In this document: piece after piece, positions 1 through 6,113 of the stretch | How the letters are laid out: every line of letters begins with the position of its first letter | Position numbering within the stretch: position 1 is the stretch's first letter | Assembly (NCBI GenBank): GCA_013336025.1 | Contig: JAAXUM010000049.1 | Span: 1-9,070, forward strand | Direction: 5' to 3' | Source: Chlorobiaceae bacterium | GTDB taxonomy: Bacteria > Bacteroidota > Chlorobiia > Chlorobiales > Chlorobiaceae | Length of the DNA stretch: 9,070 nucleotides | Made by a program: the position numbers and the translations under genes | The notes under the pieces: generated by a model | Seen by the model: only the letters and a program-made list of their open reading frames with translations | Database searches by the model: none | Told to the model about the DNA's origin: nothing

Positions 1-96
1 TGTCGTCCCCTGCGAGATATAAAGAGGCATGATGACCCTGTCGAACACAACGAGTAAAACAAGTATACCGAGAACAATAAATCCCGTTTTTTTCAT
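1..96 (-). CDS. N-terminus of a small membrane-anchored protein, probably PASTA-domain (partial)
   Basis: Only the first 32 codons lie in the window; the reading frame is open through base 1. The ATG is at 94-96 on the minus strand. Residues 1-3 are MKK, followed by a single hydrophobic segment (about residues 5-18) and then FDRVIMPLYISQG. This looks like a short cytoplasmic tail, one transmembrane helix and the start of an extracytoplasmic domain. The short D-x-V-MPLY-x-x-xG segment after the helix is the pattern I recall from small PASTA-domain proteins of Bacteroidetes and Chlorobi, where PASTA repeats that bind cell-wall precursors follow, but no PASTA repeat is visible here, so the name is an inference. 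It begins 51 bases after the polyprenyl synthase stop on the same strand and probably shares its transcript. I see no Shine-Dalgarno site before the ATG. Confidence 0.6.
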   Translation of the reverse strand, partial: MKKTGFIVLGILVLLVVFDRVIMPLYISQGTT

Positions 97-147
97 CACT
101 TGTATAAAATATATTTTCACATTAACGCAAAAACGGAACCATCATGT

Positions 148-1122
148 TCAATGCTGCCGTTTCATCACAAAATCAACAAGGTCCAACAATGATTGTTTTG
201 AAGGAGATTCAGGGAAATCCCTGATAGACTGACGTGCCTGCAAAGCAAACCCTTCCGCAACTCCGGCTGCATATTCGAGACCACCGCTCTTCTTCACAAA
301 CTCGATAACATCACCGCTTTTGATTGCTCGTTTTTTTGAACTTTTCAGGATAGAACGGATAATATTCTGCTCTCGAACAGGCACCTCTCTGAGAGCATGA
401 ATAAGAGGAAGCGTTATTTTTTTATCCTTGACATCGATACCCATCTGTTTTCCGGTTTTATTCGAATCACCGGTATAATCAAGCAGATCATCACGAATCT
501 GGAAAGCCAGCCCGAGATATTCTCCATAATTTTTCATTTTAGCTATTGCCTCTTCATCTTCTGTAGCGCTGGCCGCTCCCATAGCACATGACGAAGCAAT
601 CAACGACGCTGTTTTATCAGAAATAACGCTGAGATAGTCCTCTTCAGAAATATCAAGACTGCGAGTTTTCTGAATCTGGAGAATCTCTCCTTCGCTCATT
701 CTCCGTACCGCATCTGAAACAATATGCAATGAGAAATAATCCTTGTTTTCAAGAGAGTATAAAAGTCCTTTTGAGAGCAGATAATCACCGATGAGTACAG
801 AAATCTTGTTTTTCCACAATGCATTGATTGAGGCCAGTCCCCTTCGCATTTCAGCGCCATCAACAACATCATCATGAATAAGGGTGGCCGAATGAAGCAA
901 TTCAACCATAATTGCCGAACGATAGGTTGAGTCATTGACTCCCCCGCACATTTTGGCAGAAAGTAAAACCAGCGCAGGACGTATCTGTTTGCCCTGCTGT
1001 TTCAGCACATAGCGGGTAACCTTGTCAACAAGCGTGTTGCTCGAATGAAGCACGCTCTTGTACCTCTCCTGAAAAATCTCAACCTCGACGGCTACCGATG
1101 CAGTAACATCCTTTATTTTCAC
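148..1122 (-). CDS. Long-chain trans-polyprenyl diphosphate synthase (octaprenyl/heptaprenyl type)
   Basis: This 324-residue protein has all the signatures of a trans-isoprenyl diphosphate synthase, which adds isopentenyl diphosphate units to an allylic primer. The GKQIRP segment (44-49), first aspartate-rich motif DDVVD (84-88) followed by MRRG, the KT pair (170-171) and second aspartate-rich motif DDLLD (211-215) followed by a GK and a KKITLPLI segment are all present. The two motifs bind Mg2+ and diphosphate. Residues 79-80 just before the first motif are Ala-Thr, as in E. coli IspB, not the aromatic residues that stop elongation at C15 or C20; a long product for the menaquinone or other quinone side chain is therefore likely, but its exact length cannot be read. 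The start is GTG at 1120-1122; a TGA lies immediately upstream in frame and the next Met is residue 58, inside the conserved core, so GTG is the probable true start. The PASTA-like gene follows on the same strand. Confidence 0.95.
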   Translation of the reverse strand: MKIKDVTASVAVEVEIFQERYKSVLHSSNTLVDKVTRYVLKQQGKQIRPALVLLSAKMCGGVNDSTYRSAIMVELLHSATLIHDDVVDGAEMRRGLASINALWKNKISVLIGDYLLSKGLLYSLENKDYFSLHIVSDAVRRMSEGEILQIQKTRSLDISEEDYLSVISDKTASLIASSCAMGAASATEDEEAIAKMKNYGEYLGLAFQIRDDLLDYTGDSNKTGKQMGIDVKDKKITLPLIHALREVPVREQNIIRSILKSSKKRAIKSGDVIEFVKKSGGLEYAAGVAEGFALQARQSIRDFPESPSKQSLLDLVDFVMKRQH

Positions 1123-1499
1123 TCAGTACGTAACGTTATCTTGATTATTTCATCACTGTCACAAAATCCGTTCAACCATGAACAGACACAACGAAGCCCT
1201 GAACCTCCCCGTTCCATCCCGGCAGAATAAAAAACACTTCTCCTGCAAGATAACCAATCAGCATTGTGATATAAACTATTTTATTACAGAGGAACCCGAT
1301 TGACCTCACTCTTCACTTACAGGTCAAAAGTGACACTTCTGGCTCATCCAGCCATTCCTCTATCAGAAATTCAGAATGTTTAAATCTCCCCCCATACCTG
1401 CAAGAGAAAACATATTTTGAATCCTTGCCTCTTTGTTGCTATGTTTTGAGGTTATAGGCTATCTTCCAAGGTTTCAACATCATCCATCAGAATGCCGAC
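1123..1499. other. Divergent intergenic region between polyprenyl synthase and tatC
   Basis: These 377 bases separate two genes reading outward and should hold both promoters. I could not pick out a convincing -35/-10 pair for either gene. The clearest structure is a pair of nested inverted repeats at 1300-1333 (listed separately). A weak 5-bp hairpin (TGGCT-CATCC-AGCCA) lies just downstream near 1341-1355. On the minus strand a reading frame of 45 codons (GTG at 1307-1309, stop at 1172-1174) is open and encodes a hydrophobic peptide I do not recognise; I do not call it a gene. No RNA gene is recognisable. Confidence 0.7.
1300..1333. repeat. Two nested inverted repeats, possible operator
   Basis: TTGACCT at 1300-1306 is the exact inverse complement of AGGTCAA at 1321-1327, with a 14-base spacer. 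A second pair, TCACTT at 1313-1318 and AAGTGA at 1328-1333 with a 9-base spacer, overlaps it. The two cannot form simultaneously as hairpins. There is no U-run, so this is not a terminator. A binding site for a dimeric regulator of tatC or the polyprenyl synthase gene is possible but rests only on the symmetry. Confidence 0.35.
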
Positions 1500-2405
1500 A
1501 TGAGTCAGGAGACAGAATCAACAAAGCCGGATCCACAATTACCAGGTGAGGAGAAATCAGTTGAAAGCTCGCCTGACCTCGCAGTTCAGGAAAATACAGA
1601 CCCGTTTTCCCCTGTAATACCCTCTGAAAGCCAAAATGCTGTCAAAGAGCCTGACACCAATCCCGAAGAAACACAGGGACTGAATTTTATCGATCATCTT
1701 GAAGAGATCCGTTCAAGACTGATCAAAAGCGCCATTGCACTGGTCAGTGTAACAGCAATTTGCGCCATCTACGCCGACGTTCTCGTCAATGAGGCTCTTA
1801 TTGGCCCTCTGCAAAGAAGCGGCGAATCGATCATGCTCCAGAACCTTGTTCCGTACGGTCAGCTTTCGCTCTACTTTCAGGTGGTCTTGTTTGCCGGGTT
1901 CATCATTTCATTTCCGTTTATCGCTTTTCAGATATGGAAATTTGTCGAACCGGGACTTCACGATCATGAACGACAGGCATCCCGATTCATTATTCTCTTT
2001 ATTTCACTCTGCTTCTTTTCAGGAATAGCTTTCGGATATTTTGTCTTTCTGCCGATCTCGCTCAAATTTTTTGCCGGATTCGGCACTCCGCTCATTAAAA
2101 ACAACATTGCCGTACAGGATTATATCAGCTTTGTCATGGGAACACTGCTGACAACCGGGATTGTTTTCGAGCTGCCGTTCATATCCTACATCCTCTCAAA
2201 AATCGGATTGCTCACGCCGGCATTCATGCGATTCTACCGCAAACATGCCATCGTTACCCTTCTTGTTGTTGCAGCTATCGTTACCCCATCAACCGATATG
2301 GTTACCCAGTTGGTTATAGGTATCCCCATGATCCTGCTGTATGAGATCAGCATATGGATATCGAGCTATGTCAACAAGAAAAACAACGCACTGAAAACAG
2401 CATGA
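1500..2405 (+). CDS. tatC: Sec-independent protein translocase subunit TatC, with acidic N-terminal extension
   Basis: TatC is the polytopic inner-membrane receptor of the twin-arginine pathway; it recognises RR signal peptides of folded exoproteins and recruits TatA. The signatures are clear: HLEEIRSRL at 66-74, KFVEPGL at 147-153 with Glu157 shortly after, FELP at 223-226, TPSTD at 262-266 and LLYE at 279-282. Six hydrophobic segments fall at roughly 75-93, 122-146, 162-187, 208-233, 249-262 and 267-289. The protein is 301 residues against the usual 240-260. The excess is a hydrophilic N-terminus of about 60 residues with 14 Asp/Glu, 3 Lys, no Arg and 9 Pro, expected to be disordered in the cytoplasm. 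No later ATG occurs before the TatC core (next Met is residue 112), so the extension is probably real. No Shine-Dalgarno site is seen. TatA/TatB are not in the window; the esterase gene follows 13 bases downstream and is probably cotranscribed. Confidence 0.95.
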   Translation: MSQETESTKPDPQLPGEEKSVESSPDLAVQENTDPFSPVIPSESQNAVKEPDTNPEETQGLNFIDHLEEIRSRLIKSAIALVSVTAICAIYADVLVNEALIGPLQRSGESIMLQNLVPYGQLSLYFQVVLFAGFIISFPFIAFQIWKFVEPGLHDHERQASRFIILFISLCFFSGIAFGYFVFLPISLKFFAGFGTPLIKNNIAVQDYISFVMGTLLTTGIVFELPFISYILSKIGLLTPAFMRFYRKHAIVTLLVVAAIVTPSTDMVTQLVIGIPMILLYEISIWISSYVNKKNNALKTA

Positions 2406-2418
2406 AAAAGTCTCTTAA

Positions 2419-3426
2419 ATGACTCCACGCATCACAACACTCAGAGTACCCGGAACAATATTGGCAGGCAACCCTCAAGACGATCCTGCAGAGCGCGAGG
2501 TACCGGTCTATCTTCCTCCATCGTATGACGGAAAAAAGCGGTTTGCGGTTATCTACCTGCTGTCGGGATTTGCCTCAACAGGACGAAGCTTTATGAACTA
2601 CAGTTTCGGACGCAGGAGTATTCCTGAATGTGCTGAAAAGCTCATCACCGACGGAAAAATGAAAGAGTGTCTCATTGTGATGCCCGACTGCATGACAAGC
2701 TATGGCGGATCCCAGTACGTTGACTCTCCTGCCACTGGCCGTTATGAAACCTATCTTGTCGATGAACTCGTTCCTTTTATTGACGACTCCCTGAAAACCA
2801 TGCCTGCCGCAGAGCACAGGGCGGTTGCAGGAAAATCATCAGGGGGATTCGGAGCACTTCGCCTTGCCATGAAATTCCCTCAACGCTTTTCCGCTGCTGC
2901 ATGTCACAGTGGCGACATGCATTTTGAGCTCTGTTATAAACCGGGTTTTCCAATGGCTGCACGTATCCTTGAAAAACACAACGGTGACATTTCCGCCTTT
3001 TACCGTGCCTATACCTCTTCATCAAAGCCGCCTCGCAATGAGTTTCCGCTGCTTGAAATGCTTGCAATGGCAGCAGCCTACTCTCCGGACACAACAAAAC
3101 ATGCACCGGAAAACATGCGGCTTCCCTTCGATCCCTACACCTGTGAAATCAATATGACCGTCTGGAAAGAGTGGCTGACCTTTGACCCGCTCCTCATGAT
3201 TGAAGAAAAAGCATATCAGGAGGCACTGCAATCGCTCAAGCTTCTGTACCTCGACTGTGGCAGTTATGATGAGTATAACCTCTCCTTTGCGCACAGACTC
3301 TTTTCAAGAAAAGCCTCAGCTTATGGTATTGCGCACCATTACGAAGAATTTCCGGACTCTCACAGTGATACCTCCTACCGTTACGAAACCTCCCTCCCCC
3401 TGCTCAGTGAGGCAATTGCCCTATGA
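2419..3426 (+). CDS. Putative esterase, alpha/beta-hydrolase of the esterase D / antigen 85-like family
   Basis: The 335-residue protein fits the putative esterase family (Pfam Esterase, PF00756), which includes S-formylglutathione hydrolase and feruloyl esterases. An N-terminal strand region ending VYLPPSYDG (30-38) leads into AVIYLLSGF (43-51), the oxyanion-side strand. The nucleophile elbow is GKSSGG at 138-143 with Ser140 as likely nucleophile. LDCGSYDEY (278-286) should supply the acid, probably Asp283, and His315 in FPDSHS the catalytic base. YETYLVDELVPFID (109-122) is also typical of the family. There is no signal peptide, so it should be cytoplasmic. The substrate cannot be deduced. 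A segment of about 60 residues around 190-250 is less familiar and may be a lid. The start is ATG 13 bases after the tatC stop, without a Shine-Dalgarno site; the 3' end overlaps coaE by six bases tail to tail. Confidence 0.88.
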   Translation: MTPRITTLRVPGTILAGNPQDDPAEREVPVYLPPSYDGKKRFAVIYLLSGFASTGRSFMNYSFGRRSIPECAEKLITDGKMKECLIVMPDCMTSYGGSQYVDSPATGRYETYLVDELVPFIDDSLKTMPAAEHRAVAGKSSGGFGALRLAMKFPQRFSAAACHSGDMHFELCYKPGFPMAARILEKHNGDISAFYRAYTSSSKPPRNEFPLLEMLAMAAAYSPDTTKHAPENMRLPFDPYTCEINMTVWKEWLTFDPLLMIEEKAYQEALQSLKLLYLDCGSYDEYNLSFAHRLFSRKASAYGIAHHYEEFPDSHSDTSYRYETSLPLLSEAIAL

Positions 3427-4053
3427 TCTGTCTGCCAGAGAAATCAAATAGCGATACAAGGCTGACGCCTTGAGGCGAAGCTCTTCAAGCGAACCGTTAT
3501 TACAGATGACATAATCGGCCATATCCATAAGTTTTTCCTGTGGCCACTGCACCCTGATCCTCTGAACAATCTCTTCACGGCTTCCAATACCTTTTGCAAC
3601 AGCCCGAGCAATTCTCTCTTCCATTCCGGATGCGACAACAACAACAACATCAAGAGCAGTTGAAGAACCTGACTCAAAAAGTATTGCCGCCTCCTTGACA
3701 AGCACACGTGAGCCATGCGTTCGAGCACGCTCAAGAGCACAGCCGAATGCATCAGATACTCTGGGATGCACAAGCCTGTTAAGGGCATCAAGCTTCTCCT
3801 GATCAGAAAACACGATACTGGCGATCATTCGCCGATCAAGCAATAGATTACCTTCAGCATCTTCTCCATAGACATTTTCGCCAAAAAGCCTTTTAATGCC
3901 GCTGACAACCTCACAATCGTCAATCAGCAACGCCTTTGCCACGACATCAGCCTCAAAGAGATCACACCCCAGCTCACCGAGATAACGACACAGCGAGGAT
4001 TTGCCGCTGCCAATACCACCTGTTACACCGACAAGAAAAGGATTCGCTGACAT
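3421..4053 (-). CDS. coaE: Dephospho-CoA kinase
   Basis: CoaE catalyses the last step of coenzyme A synthesis, ATP-dependent phosphorylation of the ribose 3'-hydroxyl of dephospho-CoA, in the cytoplasm. The 210-residue length is normal. The P-loop is GGIGSGKSS at 12-20; next come EAD ending at Asp36, LNRLVHP at 91-97, KEAAILFESG at 120-129, QWPQEKL at 169-175, and ADYVICNNG at 179-187, which match the family in order. Two family residues differ by my recollection of E. coli CoaE: the LID-region Arg is Lys154, and the Asp ending the Val-rich strand is Ala141; Arg150 is kept. A run of five Val (136-140) is encoded by four GTT codons and a GTC. The gene lies 5 bases after the small lipoprotein gene and is probably translated from the same message. 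Its TAG stop (3421-3423) overlaps the end of the convergent esterase gene. Confidence 0.96.
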   Translation of the reverse strand: MSANPFLVGVTGGIGSGKSSLCRYLGELGCDLFEADVVAKALLIDDCEVVSGIKRLFGENVYGEDAEGNLLLDRRMIASIVFSDQEKLDALNRLVHPRVSDAFGCALERARTHGSRVLVKEAAILFESGSSTALDVVVVVASGMEERIARAVAKGIGSREEIVQRIRVQWPQEKLMDMADYVICNNGSLEELRLKASALYRYLISLADRS

Positions 4054-4058
4054 AGTGT

Positions 4059-4391
4059 TTATAACTGTTTTTTACGGATATTTTCCCGTACTTCAAGAAG
4101 GACATGGCGCCATCGCATGGGATGCTCCCTATAAAATCTGATTCGGCTGTTCAACTCATCACTGGTGATTGAGTGGCGAGCGAGCATCGAGCCGAGTACC
4201 TCAGCGTCAGGAGGCAGAATATCTGATCTCTCAACATGGCCCTCCACTCCTGAGCTCATGAGATAGTCGCTGTAAAAAGCTGCAAATCGACTATCAGCCG
4301 GCTCAAGCACGCTATCGTTATCCTTTTGACAACCTGATAACAAGAGTAAAAAGAAGAAAAAAAATCCAGGGAGAATACCGGGCATCTTCAT
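4059..4391 (-). CDS. Small lipoprotein, DUF4296-like
   Basis: The 110-residue product begins with a lipoprotein signal peptide: MKMPG, a very hydrophobic core with five Phe and four Leu in a row, and the lipobox LSGC ending at Cys21, where signal peptidase II should cut. Gln22-Lys23 follow, so there is no Asp +2 inner-membrane retention signal by the E. coli rule. The mature part of about 90 residues is mostly helical in character. Its end, from about residue 66 (an LxxHxIxxxEL segment, then RFYREHP and VLLEVRENI), resembles the DUF4296 lipoproteins of Bacteroidetes, in which a YY/FY-x-x-xP segment follows a short helix. This family link is from memory and its function is unknown. The start is the first of two close ATGs because GGAAGGA lies 10 bases before it. 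It is the promoter-proximal gene of a two-gene unit with coaE. An 8-base homopolymer (4357-4364) lies within the signal-peptide codons. Confidence 0.8.
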   Translation of the reverse strand: MKMPGILPGFFFFFLLLLSGCQKDNDSVLEPADSRFAAFYSDYLMSSGVEGHVERSDILPPDAEVLGSMLARHSITSDELNSRIRFYREHPMRWRHVLLEVRENIRKKQL

Positions 4392-4544
4392 AAGCAGAAA
4401 ATCCTTCCAAAATAATCAGTAATTTAAAAAAGTATCCTTTTCTGAAATTTCTCAGCCTGAGAGAAACTAAAAACCTTAATCGAAAGTTTAAAGCATTATC
4501 ATTTCAAACACAAGCTTTTCCTGCAACCTAAAACAACAACGCTC
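4392..4544. other. Divergent leader region between the lipoprotein gene and the superoxide dismutase gene
   Basis: These 153 AT-rich bases must carry the promoters of both flanking units. I see no clear -35/-10 pair on either strand. The notable structure is the inverted repeat TTTCTC (4448-4453), 7-base spacer, GAGAAA (4461-4466), near the middle, which could be an operator or simply chance in AT-rich DNA. The bases before the superoxide dismutase ATG are A/C-rich and lack a Shine-Dalgarno site. Confidence 0.5.
4402..4408 (-). promoter_or_regulatory. Ribosome binding site of the small lipoprotein gene
   Basis: On the minus strand this reads GGAAGGA, 10 bases before the ATG at 4389-4391. The second ATG (4383-4385) would be 16 bases away, so the site favours the first. 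It is the best Shine-Dalgarno match seen in the window. Confidence 0.5.
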
Positions 4545-5147
4545 ATGGCTTATCAACAACCACCGCTTCCCTATGCCGACAATGCACTGGAGCCACATAT
4601 TTCAGCAAAAACCATTGGTTTTCATTACGGGAAACACCATGCGACCTATATTACAAACTATAACAATCTTGTAGCAAATACTCCGCTTGACACGATGTCG
4701 ATTGAAGAGGTCATCATTTCCACAGCAAATGATCCTCAGAAAATCGGCATTTTCAATAACGGAGCACAAGCGTGGAACCACTCGTTTTACTGGAACAGCC
4801 TCGCCCCTGATGGTGGTGGCGAACCGAAAGGGGTGCTTGCTGAAAAAATCAATTCCGATCTCGGCGGGTTCGACAAATTCCGTGAAGAACTGAAAAATGC
4901 CGCCACAACGCAGTTCGGCAGCGGATGGGCATGGCTGGTTCTTGACAATGGTATCCTGAAGATAGTAAAAACCGGCAATGCAGGAACTCCTCTGACAAGC
5001 AGACAGACACCACTGCTTGCCGTTGATGTCTGGGAACACGCCTATTATCTTGACTACCAGAATCGCAGACCGGACTATGTATCCGCAACTATTGAACACC
5101 TGCTCAACTGGGAGTTTGCTGAAAAAAATTATCTCGCAGCAAAATAA
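4545..5147 (+). CDS. sodB: Superoxide dismutase, Fe type (Fe/Mn family)
   Basis: The enzyme converts superoxide to oxygen and hydrogen peroxide in the cytoplasm. At 200 residues it has the normal length and no signal peptide. The four metal ligands are all visible: His27 in the FHYGKHHATY segment, His79 in AWNHSFYW, and Asp161 and His165 in DVWEHAYYLDY. Gln75 in AQAWNH, together with FGSGWAWL (124-131) without a following Gln, follows the iron-enzyme pattern; manganese enzymes usually have Gly at the first place and Gln at the second. Iron is therefore the predicted metal, though cambialistic members exist. The gene stands alone between two divergent/convergent neighbours and ends 53 bases before a strong terminator. 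In a presumed anaerobe its role would be protection during oxygen exposure. No oxygen-responsive regulator site can be identified with confidence. Confidence 0.97.
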   Translation: MAYQQPPLPYADNALEPHISAKTIGFHYGKHHATYITNYNNLVANTPLDTMSIEEVIISTANDPQKIGIFNNGAQAWNHSFYWNSLAPDGGGEPKGVLAEKINSDLGGFDKFREELKNAATTQFGSGWAWLVLDNGILKIVKTGNAGTPLTSRQTPLLAVDVWEHAYYLDYQNRRPDYVSATIEHLLNWEFAEKNYLAAK

Positions 5148-5200
5148 AATGCACCGCTGCTGATCATCGCAACGATCCCGAAACACCCGACAGTTAACAG

Positions 5201-5230
5201 AACAACCCCGTCAGAACAGACGGGGTTGTT
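5201..5230. terminator. Bidirectional intrinsic terminator between sodB and the DUF4292 gene
   Basis: AACAACCCCGTC (5201-5212) and GACGGGGTTGTT (5219-5230) form a perfect 12-bp stem with a 6-base loop (AGAACA). The GC-rich top and the GTTGTT base give a U-rich 3' flank when read on either strand, although the U-tract is short. It lies 53 bases beyond the sodB stop and 19 bases beyond the stop of the converging DUF4292 gene, the expected place for a shared terminator. Confidence 0.9.
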
Positions 5231-5249
5231 TCATGCCGAACTCTGTTTC

Positions 5250-6113
5250 TCATCGCTCCAGCCAGGGAAGTTTTACCACATCGTCAAGCATGATGAGTTT
5301 TACATTTTCAGGCCTCCTGAACTCTATGGATCCGGAGAGCTTGTTGAAACTCCTCTCATCATAAACAATCCGAAGCGTATTGGTTACAGGCCCCTTGCGG
5401 CTTTTTTCATGGCGCATCATTTCAATTTCTCCGGGCACAAGAAAAGACCTGTCATCAACCGTATATGACTGAAAATCACTGAAATGCAATTCAGCGACGT
5501 TCAGTCCCCCTGCCTCTTTCAGATACAGATCGGTGAGTGTTTTTGCTGACGCATCGATGACGACCTCCTTGAATCCCGATCCGCTTTTAAGCGTAAACAT
5601 CAGCTTGTCACCGTTTTTTTTAACAGAACGAAGTGCGCTTGCAGGTTCTTTTATTTTCATCAAACCAAGAAGTGATTCGGAGAACATCTCATAACCGGAA
5701 TCAACTCCAAGAAGTTTTCCAAGATTTTCCTGCGTATTGCGACCGGCAAGCAGCGTATTATTGAGAATGTCATGGACATAGAGTGAATCCGGACTGAAAT
5801 ACACATCGGCGACCGGCCATCCAAGCAATCCCGCGCTTACAATCATACGTGCGTCACGCTCCCTCTGAAGCTGAATACTGCAATATACTTTTTGAGACTT
5901 GCCGGGGGTTTTAATCCAGATATCAGCATACCCTTCAACTGACGTAACAAAAGGTGATGCCTTGGCCACTTCCTTATAAAGACTGAGCAGCTCAGGGGTC
6001 AGCGGTGTCTGTTCGGCAGGAACACTATCACGTTTTACCGTTTCGAAATCACCACACCCTGCAAGAAAAACATGGAAAACCAGAAACAGAACGACCGTAA
6101 TACCTTTCTTCAT
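5250..6113 (-). CDS. DUF4292 lipoprotein (LolA/LolB-like fold predicted)
   Basis: The product has a lipoprotein signal peptide, MKK then a hydrophobic core, ending in the lipobox LAGC; the modified Cys is residue 20 from the chosen start. The mature part of about 265 residues reads as a long beta-rich domain. A stretch around residues 90-120, with GLLGWPVADVYFSPDSLYV and DILNNT, followed by an LGKLLG segment and an SLLGL segment, matches what I recall of DUF4292 (PF14125) lipoproteins of Bacteroidetes, which are related in fold to LolA/LolB lipoprotein carriers. An outer-membrane location and lipid or lipoprotein handling are inferences. The longest frame begins at a GTG (6117-6119), but the ATG two codons later (6111-6113) gives a standard 20-residue signal peptide and is preferred. 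It is a single-gene unit ending just before the bidirectional terminator. Confidence 0.82.
   Translation of the reverse strand: MKKGITVVLFLVFHVFLAGCGDFETVKRDSVPAEQTPLTPELLSLYKEVAKASPFVTSVEGYADIWIKTPGKSQKVYCSIQLQRERDARMIVSAGLLGWPVADVYFSPDSLYVHDILNNTLLAGRNTQENLGKLLGVDSGYEMFSESLLGLMKIKEPASALRSVKKNGDKLMFTLKSGSGFKEVVIDASAKTLTDLYLKEAGGLNVAELHFSDFQSYTVDDRSFLVPGEIEMMRHEKSRKGPVTNTLRIVYDERSFNKLSGSIEFRRPENVKLIMLDDVVKLPWLER

Noticed and set aside
97..130. Possible promoter (TTGCGT and TATACA, minus strand) just before the PASTA-like gene
   Set aside because: The -10-like element would end only four bases from the ATG, and both elements fit consensus poorly; readthrough from the polyprenyl synthase gene is simpler.
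3634..3651. AAC trinucleotide repeat as a tandem-repeat locus
   Set aside because: Only four units, encoding the Val-rich core strand expected in dephospho-CoA kinase; no sign of variability.
4602..5186. Minus-strand reading frame of 194 codons opposite sodB
   Set aside because: It lies entirely antisense to a superoxide dismutase with all ligands intact and has no recognisable feature.
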